Origin: Suillus spraguei
Lineage: Eukaryota > Basidiomycota > Agaricomycetes > Boletales > Suillaceae
Length of the DNA: 64,000 bases
Reading direction: 5' to 3'
Assembly: GCA_016800925.1 (NCBI GenBank)
Contig: JABCPU010000028.1
Location: forward strand, 248,001-312,000
Shown: piece by piece, positions 34,796 to 45,850 of the stretch
Layout of the letters: the number at the start of each line of letters is the position of its first letter
Numbering within the stretch: the stretch's first letter is position 1
Notes under the pieces: model-generated
Database searches by the model: none
The model's input: the letters and a program-made list of their open reading frames with translations, nothing else
What the model was told of the DNA's origin: nothing
Position numbers and translations under genes: made by a program

Positions 34796-35066
34796 GCGAC
34801 TATCCTCTTTCTGCATGATGAAAGTTGAAACTGACTCCAATGAATTCATCGTGCAAATGAATGAGGTCACTGCCACGTCGCCGTCACAGTGCCACGATAT
34901 TATTCCCGTTCCAACTCCGTACTACATGAATTTTCCTACTCACGACACTCTTCCTCACTTCAGTTCATGAATATAACTCCTCATACTTAAGATTCCTGGG
35001 CTACCACAACACATATTCACAGTACCAACAAGCGTTATAATCCTCTCAAATCAACCGATTATCACG

Positions 35067-36504
35067 ATGTCCCACAAGCATGATGCTCGTCCGCAGCCGC
35101 AGAGCAGCAGACTTCTCGTCGTATGTCCTAATCATCATATTTTATCGTTCTTCGATGACCAGAGACTCTAATCGCAGATTGGCACAGTGCTCTTCTACCT
35201 TGTAGCAGCATTATGTGTACGTCCGTCTCCTACTCACTACCTTCCTGTTCATTAATTCATTTCCATGCAGATGGTCATGGCGTAATTCTTTTCCTGTTCC
35301 AATGGTTACCAAGCTCACCCGTCTTGAAATGTAGGAACAAATGGGTTCTCCAAGACACTAATGCCCCGCTTTTCTTCCTCTTTACCCAGCTTGTCATCGC
35401 CGTCATTCTTTTCCTCGCCTCACATGCAACCCGCCTCTTAGTTGTGCCTTTGTATATAGACACCCAGCTTTTGATCCAGCTCGCCCCCAACATTACGTTG
35501 AATGTTGTGGGATTGAGGTATGTTTTTTCCTATGAATCAACAACACGTTAACATTGACTGTTACCAGTCTCAGCAACTATACCCTCAAGTATGTTGACGC
35601 ATCTGTATATCAAGTCGCACGTGGTCTCGTCCTCCCCTTCACAGTCCTTACCTCCTACTTCTTCCTCTCCGCACGCCCGTCCCTCCGCATTCTCTTTAGT
35701 TGTTCCATTGTCACCCTCGGCTTCTTTGTTGGCGTCTTTCTTGATTCTGTCCCAATGGTTCTCGCCGGTGTTGGCTTTGGCGTTGCTAGTTCCGCAATCA
35801 CAGCGATGCACAGCGTAGTCATCAAAAAGAGTCTGGATGTAGTCAAGGGTAGCGCCATGAACCTATCGTGGTATACAAATTTGCTCAGCGCGATTGTGAT
35901 GATTCCCATCATTGTAATCGCCGGTGAGGTTCCGGCGATTACGGATTTGTTTTTCGGAGCAGGTGCTGTTCCGAAGGAAGGAAAGTTGAGCGATTTGCAG
36001 ACGTTCGTTTGGGGATCCTTTATCACGGTGAGGCTTCGTGCCAGCTTTGGTGATTTACGCTATTGCTGACTGATTACATTAGGGTGCGCTTGGCTTTATG
36101 ATGAGCCTTGCCAGTTTGTTGTCCATCAAGGTTACTTCGCCCATCACACACATGGTGTCCTCTGCAGTAAGAGGCGTAGCAGCGTCCATATTAGGACGGT
36201 TGTTATTTGAAGACATCATCTCAGGGTGCGTGTTTTCTGCCTTCATCATGTTGTGCGATGGTCTCTCTTGCTTCCGCTTGTTACGAGCCATATCGTCTTT
36301 CTTTTTATTGGCAAGATTTATGATTTACATTTTTTATCCAGTGGCCGTGCCTCCTCTATTGCAATCATCCTTCTAGGGTCCATTTACTACACGTGGGTGA
36401 AACACGTTGAATCTCAGCAAAGTTCCAAGGATGGGAACAAGTACGACCGAGTTCCGCTGGACGATCTAGAAGCCAGAAAGGAGTTTGGCTCAAAACCTGA
36501 GTGA
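35067..36504 (+). CDS. Nucleotide-sugar transporter, SLC35C (GDP-fucose type)-like
   Basis: A Golgi/ER membrane antiporter of the drug/metabolite superfamily. ATG 35,067 (MSHKHDARPQPQSSRLLV), then IGTVLFYLVAALC and, after an intron with donor GGC/GTAATT and acceptor ATGTAG (about 35,282-35,334), MVMANKWVLQDTNAPLFF. Helices follow: LVIAVILFLASHATRLL, LAPNITLNVVGLSLSNYTLK, YVDASVYQVARGLVLPFTVL, ILFSCSIVTLGFFVGVFLD, VLAGVGFGVASSAITAMHSV, GALGFMMSLASLLSIKVTSP and VSSAVRGVAASILGRLLF. The C-terminal tail is cytosolic and charged; TGA 36,502-36,504. About 350 residues, normal for the family. The substrate is uncertain; similarity in the N-K-W and Y-V-D-A-S-x-Y-Q-V-A-R motifs favours the SLC35C group. 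No frameshifts were seen. Confidence 0.83.
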
Positions 36505-36734
36505 GAGTGTGAGAGTATGGATTACTCGCACGGAGCAAACGTGCATGGACGTTGATAAAATTGGACCTTACTTCAGGACATCTGATTATCAGTTGTGATA
36601 CCCTGAGTACTTGTTTGATTCGAAATAGATAATGTCGTGGGAGAGCCATGCATAGATTATTATCACTGAAAAGTACGCAGGACAATTGTGGAAATGAGTT
36701 TATGTCCGAGTAGACATTAGCTTACCTCGCGATG

Positions 36735-38085
36735 TCACAACTTTGCTCCTTCCTTTCGTTTATGTTCCTCTCCTCTCTTCCGTCTTGCCAATAGGGCTTT
36801 TCCAGCGCGACTCGTAGTCTCTCGCCCAAGTACCCCAGAAATCCACTCCCCGATTCCTGCGAGCCGAGCTAGGTCAACAGGACCTACATCCCATTGACTT
36901 TGCACCGTCTTGGCAGGCTCGCCATTGCCTATAATATATTATGTGATCAACTCACACAGGGAGAAACCCGCACGGAGGGATGCTTCACCGTATGGTTCAC
37001 CAATATCACCGAATAACCTATCCCCAGTGAGAGCATAGACGACGTCTTCCGTTGCAACATTACCCGTGGCGCCAGGACTATACGGACACCCTCCAAGGCC
37101 ACCAACGGACGCATCAAATGTCCGCAACCCAAAGTCAAGAGCAGTCATGATATTGGCAGTCGCTGTGCCATTCGTATCGTGGAACTAGACAGTCCAAGAA
37201 CGGCGAATCAACCATAAGGTAAGATACAAGAGAGTGAACCTTACATGCCCAGCAAGAATCCCTACGTCTACTTCTTTCGCAACTTCTTCCAGCATCCCAC
37301 GGATGTTGGCGGGCGTCCCTGCGCCTGTTGTATCTCCCAAACTCACCTCGTAGCATCCCATCTGTACGAGCTCCCTCGAAACATCTCTGACCCGCCTCGG
37401 ATCCACGCGTCCAGAAAATGGACATGTGACGACTACTGAAACATAGCCTCGCACCTTCAACCCAGCATCAAGAGCTCTACGCGCAACCGGCGCAAGACGT
37501 TCTAGAGAACCTGAAACAGAACGTTTGTGTTTGCGAGAGAGAACGCATCTGTCGCAGAGGTAAAGATCGCGACTTCGGTGACTGGAGGTGGGGGTTTGCA
37601 TGTAAGTTTGGAGAAGTGCTAGCGGAGAGTATTTGTAGGAGGTCGTCTAAGCCCTTCTGATTTGGGACGAGCACTGAGTAACTGGTTTTCGGGAAACTGC
37701 CTATGAGAGCCAGGACCTCTGCCGTGCCTGCCATCTGCGTGCAGCATGCCATGACCGCATATTAGCAATGAATTAAGAGTGTTAAAGAGTAGAGACGTGC
37801 CTGAGGCACCCATTTCGGGCTGACGAAGCTGCCGGCTTCGATGTTGCGCATCCCTGCGATAGCGAGTTTATTGATGAGCTCTGCTTTGATAGGAGGTGGA
37901 ATTGGCCTAGGTTCATTCTGGAGACCATCACGAGGCCCGACTTCGACTATCTTTACGAAGTTGGGATTGGTTGAGCTGGCAGTGCTTAGTATAGGCTGTG
38001 AGGTGGAGAAGGACTTGAGGGTCGTCTTGAGTGTTGAGCGCAGTGTTCGAATGCATGAAGGAGTCACGGATGAATATCTAAGCAT
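36735..38085 (-). CDS. Hydroxymethylglutaryl-CoA lyase, one probable frameshift
   Basis: It cleaves HMG-CoA to acetoacetate and acetyl-CoA in leucine breakdown. ATG 38,085 starts [20 protein letters not shown], a basic Ser/Thr/Arg-rich presequence suggesting mitochondrial import. Then come [15 protein letters not shown] (R and D of the TIM barrel), [14 protein letters not shown] and [16 protein letters not shown]. Further blocks are [63 protein letters not shown] (metal-binding H-x-D) and [20 protein letters not shown] (catalytic Cys), then a C-terminal helix ending [11 protein letters not shown] 36,735-36,737. Around 37,495-37,530 the frame must shift between the FTSATDAFS and [11 protein letters not shown] blocks. 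It is divergent from LCB2 and convergent with the transporter gene. Confidence 0.85.
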
Positions 38086-39403
38086 CGTTCAAGGTGTAGA
38101 GAGTTAAGGCGAACAGCGACTCCAGGAGACTGGAGTACATAACATTCTCATGAGAGCTATTTATTGCCACCGGATGTTAACCTGGCGTTTCCACCATGCA
38201 AAATGTGATGATATGCCTATTCAACGTACATCACACCAGATAGACTAAATGACTATTGTCTCATGTACCGAACTTGAGGCCTTGAGGGGGATAGTAAATG
38301 CATTGACGGGTATTATCACCACCTGTGTGACACCATTGGTGTTACTAATTAGTAACGAACATGTGATGACTAACTAGGGGGGAAAGTCTATGCTGTGGTA
38401 CTTCAGCGAGTTCCGCAGCACTCGGCGGCAGTAACTTATGGATTTTTGGCCAAGTCCGGGATTTCAAAGCTTTGTCATGCCAAGTACAATTATGATATAT
38501 ATTATGCAAAAGATAAGGCTTTCTGCTAGCCTGCGCTTCAAGTCCGACGGTTATCTTAGACTACCATTTTTAGAAGGGGTGTGTTGTGCGAACGTGTGCG
38601 CCTTATTGTCGTAACAGCGACTACTACCCAATACATGATACTAATAACGGCTATATAGATACATCTTTTTCTTTATCCTGCGCTGGCGGCCAGCCGATAA
38701 AGCGAAAAAACGCAACGGCAGGAGGCAATGACGTGGTGGATCATCACCTGGAGTTGTCGGTCACTCAAGCTAGTAGTCATCAGTGAACTAGTGAGACATA
38801 TTCCTAGCTGAAATGCTTTCATGTCTTAGCCTCACCGGTTTACTGATCAGTATACTTTCAAGTTTAGTCATACCATGACCATCGATCATCATCTGGCATT
38901 GCCCGTTCGTTTTGACACTCACCGAACCGTTTCCGCCATCGAATCGCCAGCGCATGACTGTTGGAATGTTACGTGTTACCGTCCAATCACCCAGAAGTAG
39001 TTTTAATCCTGTCGGTGACGATCGGACTTCGACGCGTCAGATCAGTTGTTATGTCGCGCATGAACGAAGCATGCGCGGCCAAAAAATATAACAGTCATAT
39101 TCGCCATATTATTTCCTGTAGCGGTTAATCATACCATCATCGGCATGGGCGTTCATGGTGATCATGCCACGACTACGTGGCAGCAAAATTCGTATAATTT
39201 CGAGGATCCTATACGGTCCAAGGTTACTCCATGTCGTCAACTATTATATCATCGTCCGTTAGGTCCATCAAGCATTGCGTGAGTGTATCATCTCATCATA
39301 CGCCCGATTCCGGTGAAACCTTCCCCACACTGCGTGTTATAAAACGAGCAAGATGTTATAACATCCCTGTTCTCTTGTGACTTCATCTCTAAACCTTTAC
39401 GAA
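38086..39403. other. Divergent intergenic region between HMG-CoA lyase and LCB2
   Basis: 1.3 kb without a supported gene. It must contain both promoters. The tetramer CATC/GATG is frequent at 38,880-39,300 and GTTACTAATTAGTAAC (38,341-38,356) is a perfect palindrome. No RNA gene or repeat unit was identified. Confidence 0.45.
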
Positions 39404-41539
39404 TGCACCCTAAAAGGTCCTTTGATGCCGCCCGCCCGCCTTCTCCGTCCATTTTCAAGGATGAAGAATCACTCAGCCTGTTGCCATCGATGACGACGGC
39501 AGTGTCATACCTTCTTACTATCCAACAAGCGGCGTTCCCGCACTCGCACTCAGGACAACCCCCACACGGCACTAACACCTGTACTTTCCCTCTCCTCCTC
39601 TGTTAGTACGACCTCATCCGACTCGGAAGACACCGTCCTTAATGAGGACGATAAGAACAACTGTCTCGTGAATCCTCATACGCCGCCCACATCTGAGCAG
39701 GTCTTCGCTACCCCTCACACAGAGTTTGGTCACTGTGCAAATGAAAATTATCGTTGCGTCTCTAAGCATGACTATACGAAACCGTTTCAGGAGCACACCA
39801 TCGAGAAGCCCCCATACTATATCCACTTTGCCACCTATATAACTATGCTCATTATCCCAATGTTGGGTCATTTGCGCGACTTCTTTGGAAAGCGTTTTGC
39901 TAAGTCTCGTTTCACCCACCTTATGCCCCATAACGTATGTGACATCTTTTGTCCTCTTCAACACATCTAATTCATTTCTTACATACGCAGGGTTACGCGC
40001 CGTTGAACTCCGATTTCGATTCCTTTGTCGTTCGACGGCTGAAGCGTCGCATAGATGACTGCTATGGCCAGCCTATCACAGGTGTCCCAGGCCGCACTGT
40101 TCTCATCCTCGACCGTTATTCCCCCGATTACAACCATACCCAAATCTATACTGGCGGAAAGACACGCGCCCTGAACATCTCATCATATAACTACCTGGCC
40201 TTTTCCCAGGGCTGCGGCAGCTGGGCAGATGCAGTCGCCGAGAGCGTCCGCCGATACGGCGTCTCCAGCTGTGGCACACGTCTTGACACTGGAAGCAACG
40301 ATCTTCATGCGTACGCCGAAGCTCTTATTGCACGTTTTTTGGGTACCGAAGATGCATTGGTCTGTTCTATGGGTTTCGCCACAAACTCCACTTTCATCCC
40401 TGGACTCGCAGGGAAGGGGTCCTTAATTATTTCTGACGAGCTGATCCACACTAGTATGCGGATCGGAATACGCCAGAGTGGTGCAGAGTTTCGGATATTC
40501 AAACACAACAATATGTCAAGCCTCGAGTCCTTGCTGCGTGAGGTGATAAGCCAGGGCCAACCCAAGACGCATCGTGCTTGGAAGAAAATCTTGGTCATCG
40601 TCGAGGGCTTGTACTCCATGGAGGGAACGCTCGTGAACCTGCCTAGGATTGTCGAGCTGAAACAAAAGTATAAAGTGTGTAATGCGATTGCCATTGTGAC
40701 ACGATGTTGAGCTTTCATTTAAGTTCTACCTCTACATTGATGAGGCGCACTCGATCGGATCGCTCGGTTCTCGCGGACGGGGTGTGACGGACTATTTTAA
40801 CGTCCCTTCTGATTCGATTGATGTTCTGATGGGCACATTCAGCAAGGGATTTGGTGCTGCTGGAGGATACATTGCAGGGCCAAAATACCTGATTGATGCT
40901 CTCCGGCTGCGCAGTCACTCGGGTCCGTATGCGGAAGCCATAACGCCATCCGTGATTACACAAGTTGTTGTGTCGATGGCCAGCATTATGGGCGTCGCTC
41001 CGGTACCACAACCTACTAAATCTACGATTTTCCTTGATAGCTCAATTGTAGCGCAGAAGGAAGGTGAAGAGGAGCTCGCAGGAATGGCGCCCGCAAGCAT
41101 GCTGCCTCAGTGGATGAAACTTCGTCCATCTCTCGCGGACGGATCTGAAGCTCGCATGCGTATGCGCCGGCTTGCCTTCAACTGTCGCTATCTCCACATG
41201 GGCCTCAAAAAACTCGGCTTTATCGTCTACGGACATGCCTCCAGTCCAATTGTTCCTTTGCTTATCTTTAACCCCGGAAAATTGCCCGTTTTTGCGCGCA
41301 TGATGCGTGCGCGTCCCATACCAATTGCTGTTGTTGTCGTGACGTTCCCCGCCACTTCGGTCGAGACCTGTCGTGCACGGCTCTGTCCTAGCGCATCGCA
41401 CACGAAGGAAGATATCGATATTGTGTTACGGGCGTGCGACGAGGTGGGCGGAATTCTGGACATGAAACATGGTTCATGCGAGCGATGGGGAATTAATGAG
41501 GTTTGTGAGCGCGCAGTGGAGCTTGTGCACTCGGTGTGA
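39404..41539 (+). CDS. LCB2: Serine palmitoyltransferase subunit 2 (LCB2)
   Basis: PLP enzyme of the ER membrane that condenses serine with palmitoyl-CoA, the first step of sphingolipid synthesis. Membrane-proximal block: EKPPYYIHFATYITMLIIPM then LGHLRDFFGKRF. Next, after an intron near 39,934-39,991, GYAPLNSDFDSFVVRRLKRR. Catalytic domain: TRALNISSYNYLAFSQG, YGVSSCGTRLDTGSNDLH, FIPGLAGKGSLIISDELIHT, ILVIVEGLYSMEGTLVNLPR, YIDEAHSIGSLGSRGRGV and MGTFSKGFGAAGGYIAG with the PLP lysine; TGA 41,537-41,539. An intron at about 40,675-40,720 joins KQKYK to FYLYIDEAH. The first 70 residues (MHPKRSFDAARPPSPSI, ATG 39,404) require two one-base corrections, at about 39,490 and in the C5 run near 39,552, to stay in frame. 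Confidence 0.92.
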
Positions 41540-41979
41540 ATGCTTACATGACTTCTGTGTCGTTCTTGTGCCTGCTCGTCCTTTATTTATTCATCGGTCC
41601 CCGCTGCAGCTAGCCGGCATTTGAACTCGGATCGTTGCATATGTCGTTTGATTTCGGTGAGATACTATAATGCTCATTAACAACCACGTTGCCACAACGT
41701 TTGCTTATCACGGTATAATAACACCATATTTCGCGACAGTGCTTACAACTTTTTAGAGAAAGACTATCGTAACGATGCTCACGCGTCAAGTTCCCGACTC
41801 CCGGTGCGGCGGGGTCCCACTGCAATAGCAGAACTTCGACGGCTCACCAAATGGTTTATCCACCCTATGTTAGACAGTACATGTGGTAACTAATCTGTCT
41901 ACTTATGTGTGTGTATGTGAATGATGGATCATGTACAATGGTCCTGGCCTGGTCGTGGACGATGACACCAACTTAAGGT
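41540..41979. other. Spacer between LCB2 and the repeat nest
   Basis: It contains the LCB2 3' end. No gene is seen. The LINE remnant on the minus strand begins just beyond. Confidence 0.4.
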
Positions 41980-42567
41980 GAAACAATATTGGTTACAAAG
42001 AGGGGGGTGGGGGTTAGGTTTGTTCAGTTGCAATTCTTGTTCTTGTCTTTTGGCAATGATATGTCTCTGAACACTGTTCTGAACCTTCCTGTACTGGTGA
42101 TGTATTTGAACAGTGGCTTCAAGCAGTTGGTCTCATTGAGGATGTGTTTCATGTGGTTTGCTTTCGTTCCCAATTCCAGTCTGAGGATGTTGCGTTGTTT
42201 GGAGTATGCTGTGCGGGTGAAGAGGAAGTGGTGGACAGACTCGTTTCCTTCATTACATTGGAGACAAATTGCTGATTCTGCTTTTGTGATGTGCTGGAGG
42301 TGTTTGTTGAGGGGTGCATGTCCCGATCATAGCTGGAAGAGCAGTGAGCTGCAGTGTCATGGAAATTTGTTAATGATCTCTGAGAAGTGTTTCGAAGGAG
42401 CAGAGGGGTCTCTGAAGTGCAGGATGGCATAGTGGGGGGGAGTTATGTAGGACCTTCTTGGCTTCTTTCTTGATTTTCGATCTGAATTTTTGCAGTGTGG
42501 ATGATTTGCTGGTAGGCAACATGATGGGGGTCAGTGATGTTATTCTGAGAGAGTGTGGGAGCCATCT

Positions 42568-42843
42568 GCATCAGGAAATTCACACATTCCTTGACGTGCT
42601 TAATCAGCTTAACTCACTTATCTCAAAACTTGTTTGCTCTCTCTCACATCATTCACCTGGCATATCTTATATTTTTTGAGTGCGAAATATAATAAAACAT
42701 GTATATTAATATATCTCAACATTTTTTTTCTGAATTCACTCACATTGAAATTTTGGACAAGTAGATTCAATTTCACCAAGGCAGTTAAGTGTAAATAAGT
42801 CTGCATAAGGGCATGTCAAGGAATGTGTGAATTTCCTGATGTG
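42568..42843. mobile_element. MITE with about 33-bp terminal inverted repeats
   Basis: The left arm CATCAGGAAATTCACACATT continuing CCTTGACGTGC (from 42,569) is matched inverted by GCATGTCAAGGAATGTGTGA continuing ATTTCCTGATG (42,811-42,842). The roughly 210-bp interior is AT-rich and non-coding. It splits the LINE C-terminal coding region. The only mismatch in the outer arms is CGTGC versus CATGC, another CG/CA pair. Confidence 0.78.
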
Positions 42844-42903
42844 CCTCTGATGCTTCTCCTTTCGCTGCTCTTTTGCATTCTCACCTGCCTTCTTGTTTCC
42901 TGG

Positions 42904-44037
42904 TGTAACAAACATATTGGCGCTGGCCTTAAAACCCTATCTTTTGGCGCATGTCTCACGTCTATAGGAATCTCCACCAGTCCAAAGGCCGTCTTACTCC
43001 TTTAGCATTGCCGGCAGCATCCCACACTTACTGCACACCGTACCGACTGCTGCACCACGTTCCACATACCGATGTCCTTCCATGTCCTTGCCACGTCCGC
43101 ATAGCTCCATTTGGTGTGTAGTTTGTTTTATGTTCGTTATCACTGATTCCACGGCAAGTCTTATTACATGTCGCCTCGTGCTGCAGCTGCCTCATGCTAC
43201 CTTTACATATGGCGGTTACTGTACTTGAGCGCTACTGATCTCGCCTAGAGCATTCCAAGTACATACGATATAGGATATAAGCACCGCGTACCCAGCACAA
43301 TACAGCACCTGATTTGTACCCCATCTATCTCCCTTGTGTATATCTGCGTCTATCTCCTTTTGTCACTTATCCTGTTTCTGGTACTCTGGCTGTGTATAGT
43401 TCCGTCCTGTGTCACTGATCCACTGCACATTAACTAATAGACTTCCATTACACTTTGTACATAGCCCTCGGTCCCGGACTTGTTGATTTTCCGTCTTAGA
43501 TACTTACCGTATATAAACCACTTGTAGATCTCTGTAGAACCTTATTTCGAATATCATCTTAAATTCTGCTCATTCTGTTTCCTCCGGACTTGAGACACTC
43601 TCCGCTCTAAGTCATCTTCTGAGACTTGGGATTGATTCCTTTAGTCTATATCTCTGACTCTATCTTTGGATAGTCTACCTCTGTCAGTTTCTAGTTAGGA
43701 ATCCATTCCGAAGCTAGCCTTAATCCTCCTTCCATCCCTACACTCCAGATAACCTTTGGATGTACCATATCTAATACCTTCAACTACCATATCCGATACC
43801 TTGGACATACCATATCCAATACCTTCGGACGTCCGGATCTGCCATGCAACTCCTTCCGGATCTTCGGACATATATCTCCTCTCTGAAATAAGGGGCATAC
43901 TCGGACAAGGGCACAGTGCACAAACTGAGGCCAAAGCCCTTCAGATCTTTCACCCCTTGAGTACGGTCTAACAACCACACATACTAACTTAGGAGGTAGT
44001 TTATCTACAGCCCAGGTTAGGTTCTTATCTTTACACA
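42904..44037. mobile_element. Solo LTR of family E, copy 1, with internal LTR-A fragment
   Basis: It begins TGTAACAAACATATTGGCGC and ends ATCTTTACACA. Flanks are CTGG (42,900-42,903) and CCGG (44,038-44,041), a 4-bp target duplication differing by one C/T at a CG site. The first 420 bp and last 60 bp match, in reverse, the copy at 54,730-55,662. The middle has been replaced by LTR-A sequence (about 43,330-43,973). It interrupts LINE RNase H right after GHIGIP. Confidence 0.7.
43330..43973 (+). mobile_element. LTR-A, copy 1 (5'-truncated)
   Basis: It matches the 3' five-sixths of the LTR-A copies at 45,076, 48,493 and 56,263: TATA region ACCGTATATAAACCACTTG, TGTAGAACCTT, GAAATAAGGGGCAT and GAGGCCAAAGCCCTTC, ending GTACGGTCTAACA. 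The first 130 bp and the expected target duplication are missing, so the left edge was formed by deletion or recombination inside LTR-E. Confidence 0.72.
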
Positions 44038-44545
44038 CCGGGATTCCAATATGGCCTGGAGTCCAGCATATCACCAGTTTCCTTCTGTCACCTTGTGGGA
44101 GCAACTTTGAAGGTCATTGTGAAAGATGTCCATGAGATAGTGGCCAGGTTGAGAGTTGGAGGCATTTGTTGTGTGCATCACGGCTTGGTTATCCACCCCT
44201 AGAGTCATCGTCCCTTCACCTCCTGCTTTCCTCAGCAACTTGACTGCCAGGATTATCCCTACCAATTCTGCCTCATAAACTGTGTGCTCTCGGTCATTGC
44301 CCAAATGGAATCTCAACTTGTCAGTTACTTCTTCTCCCTGCATCAATACGGCCGCTGCTCCTACTCCACCCTCTATTGCTGATCCATCCAAGTACACTCT
44401 TAGTTCTTTGTTGGCTAGCTCATCGTCCTCCGCTGCCTCTTCCTTTTTCCTAGCTATCCAAACCTCCACGTCTGCTTTCCGCTTAGGGTAGTGTCAGACT
44501 GGTAGGATCTTTTCCATTCTTGTGGGACATTGTGATGATCAGTGA

Positions 44546-45075
44546 CAAGCAACTCTGTTGTACCAAAGTTGTACTACATATTGAAGAATTTGTATGGAAT
44601 TAATAAGGGCGAAAGCAGAAGTGAAGTATTAGCTCAGGTGTTCCCGAATCATTTACAGCAGGCTTACTTGGACAAGCTCTAAGTAGGATCAATGAATTTG
44701 ATCTGTTCAATATTGCTCATTTAGACTTGCTTGAAGATCTGGGGCAGCTGCTAGATGGACCAGGATGCGGAGTCTTGAAAATGTCATGTTGAAGAGATAC
44801 GTGTAGCCCATGCACTTGTCCAAAATTTCCAAACCATTCAAGTTAAGCATTGGTACACTAGTATATGCATTAGTTCAGGTGAACTTAAAGACAGAGGCAG
44901 GCCACCTACTAACAAATCATTCAACACTGTACATTAATACAATCTTGATTGTGCAATGATGGTGCCCCTTATTCCCTTTAACTCCACCCAGCCCATAACA
45001 CTATATTAATACATCTTGAATGGACAACAATCCATAAATACCGATACATACTTTTCTATAACTATCCATTGTTCA
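44546..45075. other. Decayed non-coding sequence upstream of LTR-A copy 2
   Basis: No recognisable coding domain. Together with 45,846-46,560 it formed one continuous stretch before LTR-A inserted, as the duplicated GTTCA shows. Confidence 0.4.
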
Positions 45076-45845
45076 TGTCATATACCATATTTCTAATCTC
45101 AGATCCGACCATATCCGATCAGATTCAATCAAATCCATATCCGTCCGGTCCACAGATCCTGCCCGGACCACCCATCTGAATGTGCTCACTTCTCGCACCT
45201 TAACTCCCTTGTGTATATCTGTGCCTATCTCCTTTCGTCATTCCTCCTGTTTCCGGTATTCCGGCTGTTTATATTTCCGTCCTGTGTTACTGATCCGTTT
45301 CCTGTGTTCATTTCCGATTCATGCTTACTGATCCGCTGTGCATTAACTAATAGACTTCCGTTACACTTCGTACATAGCCCTTGGTCCCGGACTTGCGGAT
45401 TATCCGTCTTAGATACTTACAGTATATAAACCACTTGTAGATCTCCGTAGAACCTTAGTTCGAATATCATCTTAGATTCTACTCATTCTGCCTCCTCCGG
45501 ACTTAAGCCACTTTCCGCTTTAAGTCACCTTCCGAGACTTAGGATTGATTCCTATAAGTCTATATCTCCGACTCTATCTTCGGATAGTCTATCTCCATTA
45601 GTTTCTAGTTAGGAACTCGTTCCGAAACTAGCCTTAATCTCTGTCCTCTCCTTACATTCCGAATAACCTTTGGATGTATCATATCCAACACCTTCGGACA
45701 CCTGGATCCGTCACGCAACTCCTTCTGGGTCTTCGGACGAATAACTCCTCCCTGAAATAAGGGGCATTACTCGAGAAAGGGGCACAGTGCACGAACTGAG
45801 GCCAAAGCCCTTCGGATCTCTCTACCCTTGAGTACAGTCTTAACA
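45076..45845 (+). mobile_element. Solo LTR-A, copy 2, TSD GTTCA
   Basis: The TG...CA element runs from TGTCATATACCATATTTCTA to GTACAGTCTTAACA, 770 bp. Direct 5-bp repeats GTTCA flank it (45,071-45,075 and 45,846-45,850). Inside are a TATA box (GTATATAAACC, about 45,420) and TGTAGAACC-like CGTAGAACC about 25 bp further. No internal retroelement sequence is present, so it is a solo LTR left by recombination. Confidence 0.88.
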
Positions 45846-45850
45846 GTTCA

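Larger units (their letters stand above)
41980..44545 (-). mobile_element. LINE retroelement 3' part (RNase H and C-terminal zinc domain), interrupted
   Basis: Minus-strand remnant of a non-LTR element. From 44,545 down to 44,042 lies an RNase H domain: ELRVYLDGSAIEGGVGAAAV (first Asp), EHTVYEAELVGIILAVKLL (Glu), TMTLGVDNQAVM (Asp), and VICWTPGHIGIP (H-x-G-I). The coding resumes at 42,899 with PGNKKAGENAK, is broken by a MITE, then continues as RSKIKKEAKKVLHNSPP, SGHAPLNKHLQHITKAES and the zinc-type CLQCNEGNESVHHFLF. Reverse transcriptase is absent (5' truncated). Several stops and frame changes show it is dead. LTR-E (42,904-44,037) and the MITE (about 42,568-42,843) sit inside it. Confidence 0.75.

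Noticed and set aside
36947..37030. F-H-D-T-N-G instead of F-H-D-T-Y-G in HMG-CoA lyase as a sign of lost activity
   Set aside because: The metal-binding His/Asp and the catalytic Cys loop are intact, and I cannot rule out that Asn is normal in fungal members.
42149..42432. Plus-strand 147-codon frame at 41,989-42,432
   Set aside because: It is the antisense shadow of the LINE C-terminal domain on the minus strand.
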